From: JAVWJP01 sp036638975
GTDB taxonomy: Bacteria > Bacillota > Clostridia > Oscillospirales > Ruminococcaceae
NCBI GenBank assembly: GCA_036638975.1
Contig: JAVWJP010000005.1
Span: 33,747-97,746, forward strand
Direction of reading: 5' to 3'
Length of the DNA: 64,000 nt
Numbering within the stretch: position 1 is the stretch's first letter; every line of letters starts with the position of its first letter. Both the position numbers and the translations under genes were made by a program. Below are positions 51,059 to 60,349 of the stretch, piece after piece. Under the pieces are notes generated by a model. That model did not search any database. It was given only the letters and a program-made list of their open reading frames with translations, and was not told the origin of the DNA.

Positions 51059-53143
51059 ATGGAAGCTAAAAAAAAGAAAACAGGCGCAAGACCATTTGCA
51101 AAATCGAGCAAAAAAAACAAGGCTAAGTCTGCCTTTAAGCCTACCGCAAAGGGCGGCGCAAGGGTAGTGGCAAAGACAGCCTTTAGGACAGTGGCAGGGG
51201 CAAAGCCCGCTGCGGCAAACCGCGGCAAGGGCTCTACCGTAGAGGCAACAATAATAAGCGTAAAAGAGCGCTTTGGCTTTGCGGGTGACCCCGAGCTGCC
51301 AAGCGACATATTTATACCGGGGCGCTTCCTTATGGGAGCAATGCCGGGTGACCGCGTGCTGGTGAGAAAAACTCTTTTAAAGGGTGGAGATTTAACCGAG
51401 GGCGAGGTAGTGCGTATCTTAGAAGAAAATAACAAGCCGTTTTCCGGAGTATTCGCAGAAAACGGCGGTGCGTACGAGATAATGCCGGACACAGCCTCTA
51501 AGCTGCCTATAAAGGTGCTGCCTAAAAACACATTAAATGCGCGCGACGGCGATAAGGTTTTGGCGCGCCTTACAGTTCGCGGAGATAACCACTTCACACA
51601 TCAGGCGGAGGTCATGGAGATATTCGGCTCGTCTACAAAGGCGGCGGCATGCTGTGCGGCTATACTTGCGGGTGCGGGTATAGAAACAAGCTTTGATGCT
51701 GATGCTTTAAAAGAGGCAAGGCAAATTGAAAGACGCGGCATAAGCGAAAAAGAAATGGCAGAGCGCACAGACCTGCGTGATGAGCTTATTTTTACCATTG
51801 ACGGTGCCGATACAAAAGATATTGATGATGCGGTGTCGCTTAAAAAAACACAGCATGGCTGGAAGCTTGGCGTTCATATCGCCGATGTAAGCCATTATGT
51901 TGTGGCAGGCAGTGCTATAGATGCCGAGGCATTTGAAAGAGGTACCTCGGTTTACTATGCAAACTCGGTTGTACCAATGCTGCCAAAAGAGCTTTCTAAC
52001 GGAATATGCTCGCTTAATGAGGGTGAGGACAGGCTGGCTTTTTCGGCACTTATGACTTTAGACGAAAGCGGAAAGCTGGCGGGCTACACCTTTAAAAAAA
52101 CCATAATACGCTCGCGCGTTAAGGGTGTTTATTCTGAAATAAACAGTATTATAGAGGGCAATGCAAGCGATGAAATATTGCATAAATACAATGATTTAAC
52201 AGAAGCTATTGCTCAAATGCACACTTTAGCGGTACTGCTGCAAAAGCGCCGTGCGGCGGCAGGCGGCATAAATTTGCAGTCGTCAGAGGCAAAAATCGTC
52301 ATTGATGAAAACGGCGTTGCTATAGATATTTTGCCGCGCAAGCAGGGTATTTCCGAGGGAATAATAGAAGAATTTATGCTTACAGCTAACGAAGCAGCGG
52401 CTTCTGTTGCCATGCAGCGTGGTATTCCATTTGTCTATAGGGTGCACGATAACCCGTCACCCGACAAAATAGAAAAGCTTTGTGTTTTGCTTGATGCCCT
52501 GGGCGTAGATTGTGCCGATTTGAAAAAACAACTGTCTTCCTCCGCTATGGCAAAGGTGCTTAACAGTGTGCACGACAGCGACTTAGAGCTGCTGGTGAAT
52601 AACCAAATTTTGCGGTCCATGGCTAAAGCAAAGTACAGCGAGATAAACAGCGGGCATTTTGGGCTTGTAATGCAAAATTATGCACATTTCACATCGCCTA
52701 TCCGCCGTTATCCCGATTTATCTGTTCATCGCATTTTGACAAGTCTTGTGACAGGAACGACAGATGAAGCTTTAAAAAATAAATATTCAGGCTTTGCCAA
52801 GCTTGCAGCAGCACAATCTACAGACAGAGAACAGCGCGCTATGTATGCCGAGCGCGACTGTGAGGACTGTTATAAGGCAGAATATATGCAGCACCATGTG
52901 GGTGATGTTTTTGCGGGTGTTATTTCTTCTGCAACGGCGCATGGGCTTTATGTAAGGCTTGAAAACACGGTTGAGGGGCTTATTCGCATAGACGCTTTGC
53001 CGCAGGGCAACTACGACTATGACGGTGCGGCGGCTCTTAAAGAAACTGCTTCGGGCAAGACCTACAGGGTTGGTATGCCCATGTCTGTAAAAGTGGCGGC
53101 TGCAGATGTAAACTCAGGTAATGTGGATTTTGTGCCTGCATAA
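51059..53143 (+). CDS. rnr: Ribonuclease R
   Basis: A 694-residue RNB-family 3'-to-5' exoribonuclease able to digest structured RNA. After a basic, Lys/Ala-rich tail (about 1-58) come the cold-shock domains, the RNB domain with FTIDGADTKDIDDAVSL (catalytic acidic residues) and HIADVSHYV, then SPIRRYPDLSVHRIL and a C-terminal S1 domain (GDVFAGVISSATAHGLYVRL). The basic tail resembles a histone H1-like segment and could bind RNA or ribosomes. Confidence 0.95.
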   Translation: MEAKKKKTGARPFAKSSKKNKAKSAFKPTAKGGARVVAKTAFRTVAGAKPAAANRGKGSTVEATIISVKERFGFAGDPELPSDIFIPGRFLMGAMPGDRVLVRKTLLKGGDLTEGEVVRILEENNKPFSGVFAENGGAYEIMPDTASKLPIKVLPKNTLNARDGDKVLARLTVRGDNHFTHQAEVMEIFGSSTKAAACCAAILAGAGIETSFDADALKEARQIERRGISEKEMAERTDLRDELIFTIDGADTKDIDDAVSLKKTQHGWKLGVHIADVSHYVVAGSAIDAEAFERGTSVYYANSVVPMLPKELSNGICSLNEGEDRLAFSALMTLDESGKLAGYTFKKTIIRSRVKGVYSEINSIIEGNASDEILHKYNDLTEAIAQMHTLAVLLQKRRAAAGGINLQSSEAKIVIDENGVAIDILPRKQGISEGIIEEFMLTANEAAASVAMQRGIPFVYRVHDNPSPDKIEKLCVLLDALGVDCADLKKQLSSSAMAKVLNSVHDSDLELLVNNQILRSMAKAKYSEINSGHFGLVMQNYAHFTSPIRRYPDLSVHRILTSLVTGTTDEALKNKYSGFAKLAAAQSTDREQRAMYAERDCEDCYKAEYMQHHVGDVFAGVISSATAHGLYVRLENTVEGLIRIDALPQGNYDYDGAAALKETASGKTYRVGMPMSVKVAAADVNSGNVDFVPA

Positions 53144-53151
53144 TAAACCAA

Positions 53152-53198
53152 CTCCCCTAAACATGACCTGTAAAAAGTCTGTTTAGGGGAGCTTTTTT
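53152..53198 (+). terminator. Terminator of rnr
   Basis: A perfect 12-bp stem CTCCCCTAAACA/TGTTTAGGGGAG with a 16-base loop, followed by CTTTTTTG. Confidence 0.85.
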
Positions 53199-53234
53199 GT
53201 TATAAATGTGGCATTACTCGCATTGCTTGCAGTG

Positions 53235-54083
53235 TTAAAACCCGCGTGAGCCGCCGCCGCCGCCGAAGCTACCTCCGCCTCCGCCAAAGCCGCCACCGCC
53301 GCCACCAAAGCCGCCTCCGCCAAAGTCACCGCCGCCACCAAAGCCGCCGCCTCTGCGACGCCCGCCGAGGTAGCCCGCACCGTAACCGCCGATAAAAGGC
53401 CCGACATAGCCGCCGCCGTTTATATCATCATCGTCATCGCCGCCGCCGGTGCCGCCGCCCCCGTTTTTGTGCTTTATAATATAAAATATTATTAGGGCTA
53501 TAACAGCAAATGCTATGACAGCGCCAATTATAGATTCATAATCTTCTTCGGCGTTTTCACCTGACGGAGCTTCTACATTTTGCGGAACCTCCATGTTGTA
53601 TTCTTTATAAACCTCGGCTAAAAGCGCTGAATATAGGTTATGAACACCGCCGTTCCAGTCATCATTTTTAAGATAGGGTACTGCGTAGTTGTCCAAAAAG
53701 CGCCCGATTTTAGAATCATTCAAAGCACCTTCAAGCCCATAACCGACTTGAACTGTTATTTTTCGCTCTGTGGGGGCAAGCAGTATCATAAGACCATTGT
53801 CTTGCGTTTTTCCGCCGACACCCCACTTGCGCCCCAGCTCTAAAGCATATTCCTCTACGCTTTGTCCATCTAGGCTTGTAACGGTTGCGACTGTTATTTG
53901 TGCTTTGGTTGCTTTTTCAAGCGCGGCACCGTTATTATTTATATATTCCTTTGTTTCATCAGAAAGTACATTTGCAAAGTCGTTACTGTACTGCCCTGTG
54001 TGATCGGGTAAGGCTGCAAAGGCAAATGTCGTACACAGTAACAGGCAGACCGCAACTGCCACTATACACCTAAAAAGCTTCAT
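53235..54083 (-). CDS. TPM-domain membrane protein with Gly-rich tail (YgcG family)
   Basis: A 282-residue exported protein. The N-terminal signal peptide ends near FAFA (about 23). The TPM domain spans about 28-165 (NDFANVLSDETKEYIN, AQITVATVTSLDGQSVEEYA, DNGLMILLAPTERKITVQVG). A membrane helix lies at about 183-203 and is followed by a cytoplasmic tail of almost pure Gly with Phe, Asp and Arg (GGGGFGGGGG, ending GSRGF). Such proteins pair with LemA across bacteria; a role in envelope or photosystem-repair-like processes is known only for plant homologues. Starts 25 bp after lemA. Confidence 0.88.
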   Translation of the reverse strand: MKLFRCIVAVAVCLLLCTTFAFAALPDHTGQYSNDFANVLSDETKEYINNNGAALEKATKAQITVATVTSLDGQSVEEYALELGRKWGVGGKTQDNGLMILLAPTERKITVQVGYGLEGALNDSKIGRFLDNYAVPYLKNDDWNGGVHNLYSALLAEVYKEYNMEVPQNVEAPSGENAEEDYESIIGAVIAFAVIALIIFYIIKHKNGGGGTGGGDDDDDINGGGYVGPFIGGYGAGYLGGRRRGGGFGGGGDFGGGGFGGGGGGFGGGGGSFGGGGGSRGF

Positions 54084-54108
54084 AGCACCCTCCTTTTATA
54101 AGAAAAAC

Positions 54109-54687
54109 TTATTTACTGAAATCTACTACAGGAGGTGTTGCTGCGCCTGCTGCTGCTTCAAAGTAATGCGCTGCATCAAATCCAAACATTTTTGCAAAAA
54201 TCATAGAGGGGAAGGTTTGTATTTTCTTATTATATATTTTTGCAACGTCGTTATAATCTTTTCGCGCAACGGATATGCGGTTTTCTGTACCCGACAGCTC
54301 GTCCATAAGCGCTGTGTACTGTGTGTCTGCTTTAAGGTTAGGGTAGTTTTCAACAACCATAAGCAGACGGCTTAAAGAACCTGTAAGCTGGTCGTTTGCC
54401 GCAGCTTTTTCTTCCATTGTGCCTGCACCTGCAAGCTTGGCGCGTGCATCTGCAAGTGACGTCATAATCTCGGTTTCGTGTGCGGCGTAGCCCTTTACAG
54501 TAGAAACAAGGTTAGGTATAAGGTCTGCCCGGCGCTGAAGCTGGGTGTCAATATTTGCGCTTTGCCCTGTAACGTCCTCGCGTGTGCTTACAAGACCATT
54601 GTAGCTGCCCACACCCCAAAGCACCAGTAGAAGAACAACAACTACCACCGAAATAACGGCAATCATACCGCCTGATAATTTTTTCAT
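54109..54687 (-). CDS. lemA: LemA family protein
   Basis: A 192-residue membrane-anchored helical protein. One N-terminal helix (about 8-28), then YNGLVSTREDVTGQSANIDTQLQRRADLIPNLVSTVKGYAAHE, the family signature read in pieces, and RKDYNDVAKIYNKKIQTFPSMIFAKMFGF at the C-terminal side. Function is uncertain. RBS GGAGG precedes the ATG. Forms an operon with the TPM protein. Confidence 0.95.
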   Translation of the reverse strand: MKKLSGGMIAVISVVVVVLLLVLWGVGSYNGLVSTREDVTGQSANIDTQLQRRADLIPNLVSTVKGYAAHETEIMTSLADARAKLAGAGTMEEKAAANDQLTGSLSRLLMVVENYPNLKADTQYTALMDELSGTENRISVARKDYNDVAKIYNKKIQTFPSMIFAKMFGFDAAHYFEAAAGAATPPVVDFSK

Positions 54688-54806
54688 AATATAACCTCCA
54701 AAAATTTAATATAAGCTTGATTATTATGATGTTTTTAATTAGTATAGCACGTTTTTATATAAAAATATCACGGAATTGTTAAGTTAGCGAATAAACTATG
54801 TACATT

Positions 54807-55382
54807 TTAGTTTCTGAATATAAAACCATTTTCATCTGCACTCTCCACGATAGCAAGCGACTCAAGCCTAACGCCTTTTTCACGTATCATTGAGCCGCCC
54901 TCTTGAAAGCCCTTTTCGATAACTATACCACAGCCTGCAAGGGCTGCGCCGCTTTGCTCTACAATGTCTATAAGCCCTACAAGTGCCTTGCCCTTTGCTA
55001 AAAAGTCATCGAGTATAAGCACACAATCATCGCTTGTTATAAACTTTTTAGAAACCTGAATGTCAGACACTGTGCCGCGCGTGAAGGATTCTACCTGCGA
55101 GATATACAGCTCGCCGTCTAGGTTTTTAGACTTTGTCTTTTTTGCAAACACGACAGGTACATTGCCAAAATGCTGTGCCGCAATGGCTGCAATGCCTATG
55201 CCGGAGGCTTCTATTGTAAGAATTTTGGTAACCCTTGTGTCTGCAAACAGGCGTGCAAATTCGCGCCCTATTTCATTCATTAGAGTAATGTCCATTTGGT
55301 GGTTTAAAAAACTGTCCACCTTTATAATATTGCCGGGCTTGATGTGACCGTCTTTTCTTATGCGTTCTTTTAAAAGCTCCAT
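54807..55382 (-). CDS. xpt: Xanthine phosphoribosyltransferase
   Basis: A 191-residue purine-salvage enzyme. MELLKERIRKDGHIKPGNIIKVDSFLNHQ is the Xpt N-terminus (in pieces), and the PRPP site is CVLILDDFLAKGKALVGL. RBS GGAGG precedes the ATG. No purine riboswitch fits in the leader of about 37 bases, unlike in B. subtilis. Confidence 0.95.
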   Translation of the reverse strand: MELLKERIRKDGHIKPGNIIKVDSFLNHQMDITLMNEIGREFARLFADTRVTKILTIEASGIGIAAIAAQHFGNVPVVFAKKTKSKNLDGELYISQVESFTRGTVSDIQVSKKFITSDDCVLILDDFLAKGKALVGLIDIVEQSGAALAGCGIVIEKGFQEGGSMIREKGVRLESLAIVESADENGFIFRN

Positions 55383-55425
55383 GAATTCCTCCGTTCTACG
55401 CTTAGGGCGTTTTATAATTTATGTA

Positions 55426-55454
55426 AGTATAACATTTTAAAAGAAAATTCTCAA
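55426..55454 (-). promoter_or_regulatory. Promoter of xpt
   Basis: On the minus strand TTGAGA and TATACT are 17 bp apart; the -35 lies just beyond the stop of the radical SAM gene. Confidence 0.65.
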
Positions 55455-55461
55455 TATTATT

Positions 55462-56331
55462 TTAAAATCTTTGCGCAAATCCGCAGCGCTCACATAGCCC
55501 CTCTGCGGCTGTGCGTGCTGTAAAGCCATCATATATACGCAGTGCTCTTGGCGAAGCTAAAATGCTTTTAAGCGGGTCTGTAAAGGCGTTGCCGAGGTTT
55601 ATTGAGCCCTCACTGTCAAGGCAGCATGGCACTACCGTGCCGTCTGCAAGCACTGCAAACTGGTCGCGCAGTGCATAGCAAAAAACGTTCTTGCCTGTTT
55701 TTGGTGCATAAAGCGACGGCCAGACAAATTTCTCTGCCATCTCAAGGTAAATACGCGGTGACAGCTTTATACCTGTGCGCCCCTCATAAAGCGCATTGCG
55801 AAGCGAAAAAGCACAGGCAAACTCATTCTCTATAATGTCTATTATATCTTTGTTAAGGCGGTTTTCGCCTTTTATTTCGGCGGCGTCCATGTTCCAAAGC
55901 CGCAGTACGCATATAGTGCCTTTGTTTGCCGCAGAGCGCGAGAAGCTTATAATTTCGCTTAAATATGCAAGCAAAGTGGTTTTTGCCTCGTTTGCTTCAA
56001 AGCTGTGCAAAGAAAAATGCACCTTATAAAGAGCAGCTGCGCTTAAAAGCAGCTCGTGTTGCTTTGTAATGAGGGTTCCGTTTGTGGTAATAGTCACTTT
56101 AAGCTCTGCAATTTCGCATATTTTTAAGATGTCGCTAAGCTGCGGGTGTAAAAGCGGCTCGCCCATAACGTGCAGGTAAATATAGTCGCACAGCGGTTTT
56201 ATTTGACGTGCCAAATTTGCAAAATTGTTTGGGCTTATAAAAAGCGGCGCGCGCGTGGTTTTTGGGCAAAAGTTGCAGCTAAGGTTGCAGACATTTGTTA
56301 TTTCAACATAAGCTTTTTTATATTTCGGCAA
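55462..56331 (-). CDS. Radical SAM protein with SPASM-like C-terminus
   Basis: A 289-residue enzyme. The radical SAM cysteines are C15/C19/C22 in VCNLSCNFC (CxxxCxxC), followed by HVMGEPLLHP (the GGEP-like SAM motif) and TITTNGTL. The C-terminal third has FCYALRDQFAVLADGTVVPCC and CERCGF, a short SPASM-like set of cysteines that may hold a second cluster. Substrate unknown; members range from peptide maturases to tRNA or cofactor enzymes. Start is TTG with AGAGGTGA upstream. Only 15 bp follow the amidohydrolase gene, suggesting a joint role. Confidence 0.87.
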   Translation of the reverse strand: MPKYKKAYVEITNVCNLSCNFCPKTTRAPLFISPNNFANLARQIKPLCDYIYLHVMGEPLLHPQLSDILKICEIAELKVTITTNGTLITKQHELLLSAAALYKVHFSLHSFEANEAKTTLLAYLSEIISFSRSAANKGTICVLRLWNMDAAEIKGENRLNKDIIDIIENEFACAFSLRNALYEGRTGIKLSPRIYLEMAEKFVWPSLYAPKTGKNVFCYALRDQFAVLADGTVVPCCLDSEGSINLGNAFTDPLKSILASPRALRIYDGFTARTAAEGLCERCGFAQRF

Positions 56332-56346
56332 TACGTCACCTCTTTT

Positions 56347-57165
56347 TTACAGCGTAATCTCAAAAAGCTCTTCAAAGGTTCCATGCAAAATCCGCTCGTT
56401 TTCAGCATCGGAAAGCTTTAGCTTTAAAAAACGTTCCAGCTCCTCTGCATGGCTCCACATTGGATAATCGGTGCCAAACATAAATTTTTCGGCACCGAAG
56501 TGGTGTATAAGCCCCGTTGCTTCGTCGTTGGTAAGCTTCCAAAGGCTGCTTGAGGTGTCAAAGTACAAATTATCGCACAGCAAGTACCTTGCGGCGTCCT
56601 CCCAGCGGCAATACCCACCGAAGTGCGCGGCAATACAGGTAAGCTCCGGCAGCTTTTGCAGCACATTATAAAGCCGCTTTGGAGAAGAAAAGTCGTAGCG
56701 TTCGTCACCAATATGAAAAAGTATGGGCAGCTTTGCCTGCGATATTTTTTTGTAAACAGGCAGCATTGTGCTGTCATCAATGTTAAAATGCTGAAAATCC
56801 GGGTGGAACTTAACACCGCGAAGCCCAAGCTGTACTATGCGTTCTAACTCGCTTTCCCAGTCCTCCTGCAACGGGTGCAGCGTTGCAAAGCCCATAAAGC
56901 GCTCGTACTTTTTGCATTTTTCTACTATAAAATTGTTGATGCTGCTAACCTGCCGCGGCGTGGTAGCCACGCTGCACACAAGGTACTTCAGTACGTTTAT
57001 TTTGCTGCCGCTTTCTAAAAGCGAGTGTGGATAGCCGATGTTTTTCATGGGAACACCGTAAAATGAACCAACATTTTCGGTGGCTTTTTCGGCTATTTTA
57101 CCGGGGTAAATGTGTGTGTGCGCGTCGGCGATTTTGTACATTTTTTGAGATGAATTTTCTTGCAT
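56347..57165 (-). CDS. Amidohydrolase (Amidohydrolase_2 / TIM-barrel metal-dependent hydrolase)
   Basis: About 272 residues. The metal-binding DAHTHIYPG (HxH) is near the N-terminus, then LRGVKFHPDFQ, ILFHIGDERYDF, CIAAHFGGYCRWED and the late metal-ligand Asp in FGTDYPMWSHAEEL. This is the order of the Amidohydrolase_2 family, which includes decarboxylases and C-C hydrolases. Substrate not deducible. The ATG at 57165 is preferred over the TTG at 57183; the RBS is weak. Lies 53 bp after the ABC exporter gene. Confidence 0.88.
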   Translation of the reverse strand: MQENSSQKMYKIADAHTHIYPGKIAEKATENVGSFYGVPMKNIGYPHSLLESGSKINVLKYLVCSVATTPRQVSSINNFIVEKCKKYERFMGFATLHPLQEDWESELERIVQLGLRGVKFHPDFQHFNIDDSTMLPVYKKISQAKLPILFHIGDERYDFSSPKRLYNVLQKLPELTCIAAHFGGYCRWEDAARYLLCDNLYFDTSSSLWKLTNDEATGLIHHFGAEKFMFGTDYPMWSHAEELERFLKLKLSDAENERILHGTFEELFEITL

Positions 57166-57218
57166 GGCAGTTTCTTCTTTCAATAATTAACTACTGTTTG
57201 GTTATTATAATTTAAAAA

Positions 57219-59024
57219 TCAAGCTTTGTTATTCCCAAGGTCAGACATACTGTAAAGGTGCGAATAAACGCCTCCACAAGCCAAAAGCTCGTCATGCGTG
57301 CCCTGCTCTTCAATGCCGTTTTCTGTTAGCACCAGTATAGTGGAAGCGCTTTTGATAGTTGTAAGACGGTGTGCTATTGTAAAGGTGGTTCTGCCGTGTG
57401 CAAGCTTCTCTAACGACTGCTGAACGATGCGCTCGCTCTCGTTGTCAAGCGCCGAGGTTGCTTCGTCCAAAATGAGTATAGGCGGGTTTTTAAGAAAAAC
57501 GCGGGCAATGCTTATACGCTGCTTTTGCCCGCCCGAAAGCTTAACTCCGCGCTCGCCCACAAAAGAGTCGTAGCCGTTCGGCAGTGACGTTATAAACTCG
57601 TGCGCGCCCGCAAGCTTTGCCGCCGCTATAACCTCTTCTTTTGAAGAACCCGGTTTACCGTATGCTATGTTTTGCAGCACAGAGCCGCCAAAAAGGTAAA
57701 CATCTTGCTGCACCACCCCTATTTGAGAGCGCAGAGAATGCAGTGTAAATTCGCGAATATCGTGCCCGTCAATTAAAATTTTGCCGGAACTAACCTCGTA
57801 AAAGCGCGGGATAAGGTTGCAAAGTGTAGTTTTACCGCTGCCGGAAGGCCCGACAAGCGCTATATTATCGCCCGGTTTTACGTTTAGATTTATGTTTGAA
57901 AGCACATTTGTGCCGTCGCTCTCGTAGTGAAAGCTTACCCCGTCAAAGCGTATTTCTCCGACTACATTGCAAAGCTCCACGGCATTTTCATCGTCCTTTA
58001 TGTCAACAGGTGCGTCCATTATTTCTGTAAAGCGTTCTATGCCGGTCATGCCGCGCTGAAATTGCTCGGTAAACTCGACTATGCGGCGTATGGAGGTTAG
58101 AAGCGTGGTTACATACAAGAGGTAAGCCATGAGCTCGGACGGCTTTATTTTACCGTTTATCATAAACAAAGCCCCTGCCACAACTACTGTAATGTACATT
58201 ATGCCGTCAAAAAGGCGCGTGGTGCTGTGAAAGCCCGCCATATAGCGGTACATTTGTTTTTTTATGCCTAAAAAGCTGCCGTTGCCCTGCTCGAATTTTT
58301 CTTCTTCAATGCCTTCGTTGGCAAACGACTTTACAACGCGCACACCTAAAAGGCTGTCCTCTACCTGCGAGTTCAGCTCACCCAGTTGAAAGCGCGAATC
58401 TTTAAAAGAGCGACGCATTTTTACATTAAATTTCGATGAAACAAATATCATTATGGGTAAAATCGAAAATATTATAAGCGTAAGCGGAATATTCATTGTA
58501 CAAAGTATTAGGAATGAAGCTAAAATTTTAAGCCCCGCTATAAAAAACTCCTCGGGGCAGTGGTGTGCAAACTCGGTAATATCAAAAAGGTCGCTTGTTA
58601 TTCGTGCCATTATCTGCCCTATTTTTGCGTTATCGTAGTAAGAATAGGGCAGCTTTTGCAAATGTGCAAAAAGGTCTGTTCGCATATCGGTTTCTATTTT
58701 TGCGCCCATCATGTGCCCTATAGATGCCATATAATAGTTTGCGGCGGTGTCGATAATGCGCAAAACAAGGTAAATTGCGCCTATGCTAAGAATAATGCCG
58801 ACTGTAAGACCTGCTAAATTTGTAGAGCCCATTTCGGTAATATAACGCACTATAAGCGGCAAAATCAGCTCGCATATTGTGGTTAAAGCGGCACAAAAAA
58901 GGTCTAACATCAGCGTAAGACGGTATTTTTTAAAGTATGGCACAAAGCGCTTTAGCAAAGTTGTTGTTTTTATTGTGCGGGTAGCAGCAGGGCCTGTGCC
59001 CTTTGCAGGACGTTCGCCTCTCAT
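57219..59024 (-). CDS. ABC exporter (multidrug/lipid type), fused membrane and ATPase domains
   Basis: A half-transporter of about 601 residues. Six membrane helices occupy residues about 30-320; the ATPase has Walker A GPSGSGKTTLCNLIPRFYE, signature LSGGQKQRISIARVFL, Walker B ILILDEATSALD and the switch His in TIAHRLTTI. Such proteins work as dimers (homodimer here, as no partner is adjacent). Substrate unknown. GGAG lies 7 bases before the ATG at 59024. Starts 39 bp after the DEAD-box gene. Confidence 0.93.
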   Translation of the reverse strand: MRGERPAKGTGPAATRTIKTTTLLKRFVPYFKKYRLTLMLDLFCAALTTICELILPLIVRYITEMGSTNLAGLTVGIILSIGAIYLVLRIIDTAANYYMASIGHMMGAKIETDMRTDLFAHLQKLPYSYYDNAKIGQIMARITSDLFDITEFAHHCPEEFFIAGLKILASFLILCTMNIPLTLIIFSILPIMIFVSSKFNVKMRRSFKDSRFQLGELNSQVEDSLLGVRVVKSFANEGIEEEKFEQGNGSFLGIKKQMYRYMAGFHSTTRLFDGIMYITVVVAGALFMINGKIKPSELMAYLLYVTTLLTSIRRIVEFTEQFQRGMTGIERFTEIMDAPVDIKDDENAVELCNVVGEIRFDGVSFHYESDGTNVLSNINLNVKPGDNIALVGPSGSGKTTLCNLIPRFYEVSSGKILIDGHDIREFTLHSLRSQIGVVQQDVYLFGGSVLQNIAYGKPGSSKEEVIAAAKLAGAHEFITSLPNGYDSFVGERGVKLSGGQKQRISIARVFLKNPPILILDEATSALDNESERIVQQSLEKLAHGRTTFTIAHRLTTIKSASTILVLTENGIEEQGTHDELLACGGVYSHLYSMSDLGNNKA

Positions 59025-59063
59025 TAAACCGCTCCATTCATACAAGCCTTTGGTTACTACGGC

Positions 59064-60242
59064 TTATTTTATTATTGTCATGCCAAGCCCGGCGGGCTTT
59101 TGCGCAGGCAGCTCTTTAAGCCTGCGGTTTTCGTCCCATACAAGCGGCGTTACGTCAGAGCCTGTGTATTTAAGCATATCGCGCAAACGGTTTTTCTCGT
59201 CTGCAGCATAAAAGATGTAAGAAATACCCTGCCGCTTTGCGCGCCCTGTGCGCCCTATGCGGTGGGTGTAATATTCGTTTTCGTTTGGCATATCATAGTT
59301 AAATACAGCATCTACGTCATCTACATCTATGCCGCGGGCGGCAACATCTGTTGCTACCAAAAACTGTATGTTGCCTGCTTTAAAGCTTGCCATAATACGG
59401 TTTCTGTCGGTTTGCGCCATGTCGCCGTTCAAGCATTCGGCAATTTTGCCGCGCTCTTTAAGCTTAGTGCTTAAAGCCTCTGTTCCATATTTTGTACTGC
59501 AAAAAAGTATAGCCTTTTTATAATCTTTAAGCTCTATTATGCGCACAACGTCCTCAAGCTTTTGGCTGCCTGAGGTTTCCATGCTGTACTGCGTTATCAT
59601 GGGCTTGCTTGCCTCCACGGGCAGCACCACAAGCTCCACGGCATCGCGCTGGTAAAGCCAGCCTATGTCCATAACAGGGCGAGATATTGTTGCAGAGAAC
59701 ATCGCCATTTTTTTATCTTTAGGCAGCTTGTCCAAAATATACCGCACATCTTTAAAAAAGCCCATGTCCAGCATTTCGTCAGCTTCGTCAAGCACGACAA
59801 ATTTTACTTTATTAAGCTTTATTGTGCCGCGCTTAAAATGGTCTAGCAGCCTGCCCGGTGTTGCCACAACTATTTGCGGGTTAAGCTTTAAAGCAGAAAA
59901 CTGCTTAACTATAGGTTGTCCGCCGTAAACCGCAACTATTTTAAGCCCGTCTTTAAACTGCCCAACGGCGCGCAGCTCGTCCACAATCTGCGTGCAAAGC
60001 TCGCGCGTGGGGCACATTATAAGCGCTTGCAAAAGCGGAGAGCCGACATCAATCTGTTCTATGACAGGTATGCCGAAGGCGCAGGTTTTGCCTGTGCCTG
60101 TGGGCGCTTTTGCAATAATCTCGTGTCCTTCAAGCATTACAGGTATTGCCTTTTGCTGAATTTCTGTCATTTGGGTAAAGCCCATTTTTTCTACCGCTTT
60201 AAGTATTTCGGGCGATACGGGAAGCTCGCTGTAATTTGTCAT
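59064..60242 (-). CDS. DEAD-box RNA helicase, short form
   Basis: A 392-residue helicase with all core motifs: Q motif region GFTQMTEIQQKAIP, motif I APTGTGKT, Ia PTRELCTQ, Ib TPGRLLDH, II VLDEADEML, III SATI, IV ILFCSTK, V ATDVAARGIDVDDVD and VI HRIGRTGRA. It ends soon after the second RecA domain and has no C-terminal RNA-binding tail such as those of CshA or DbpA, so a partner may supply specificity. Confidence 0.93.
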   Translation of the reverse strand: MTNYSELPVSPEILKAVEKMGFTQMTEIQQKAIPVMLEGHEIIAKAPTGTGKTCAFGIPVIEQIDVGSPLLQALIMCPTRELCTQIVDELRAVGQFKDGLKIVAVYGGQPIVKQFSALKLNPQIVVATPGRLLDHFKRGTIKLNKVKFVVLDEADEMLDMGFFKDVRYILDKLPKDKKMAMFSATISRPVMDIGWLYQRDAVELVVLPVEASKPMITQYSMETSGSQKLEDVVRIIELKDYKKAILFCSTKYGTEALSTKLKERGKIAECLNGDMAQTDRNRIMASFKAGNIQFLVATDVAARGIDVDDVDAVFNYDMPNENEYYTHRIGRTGRAKRQGISYIFYAADEKNRLRDMLKYTGSDVTPLVWDENRRLKELPAQKPAGLGMTIIK

Positions 60243-60318
60243 TCTTTGTTATACCTCGCAACATAATTATTAAATATTTATAGAAGCTTGTTCATTGGTG
60301 AATTGATTATTTATGGCT

Positions 60319-60327
60319 ATTATAGCA
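60319..60327 (-). promoter_or_regulatory. Extended -10 promoter of the DEAD-box operon
   Basis: On the minus strand TGcTATAAT, about 77 bases before the start codon. No good -35 is seen at 17 bp (GTGTTA). Confidence 0.4.
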
Positions 60328-60349
60328 TAAATAATATTTTTTAACACGC

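Noticed and set aside
55383..55461. Purine riboswitch ahead of xpt
   Set aside because: The promoter at 55426-55454 leaves a leader of under 45 bases with no room for the three-way junction aptamer.
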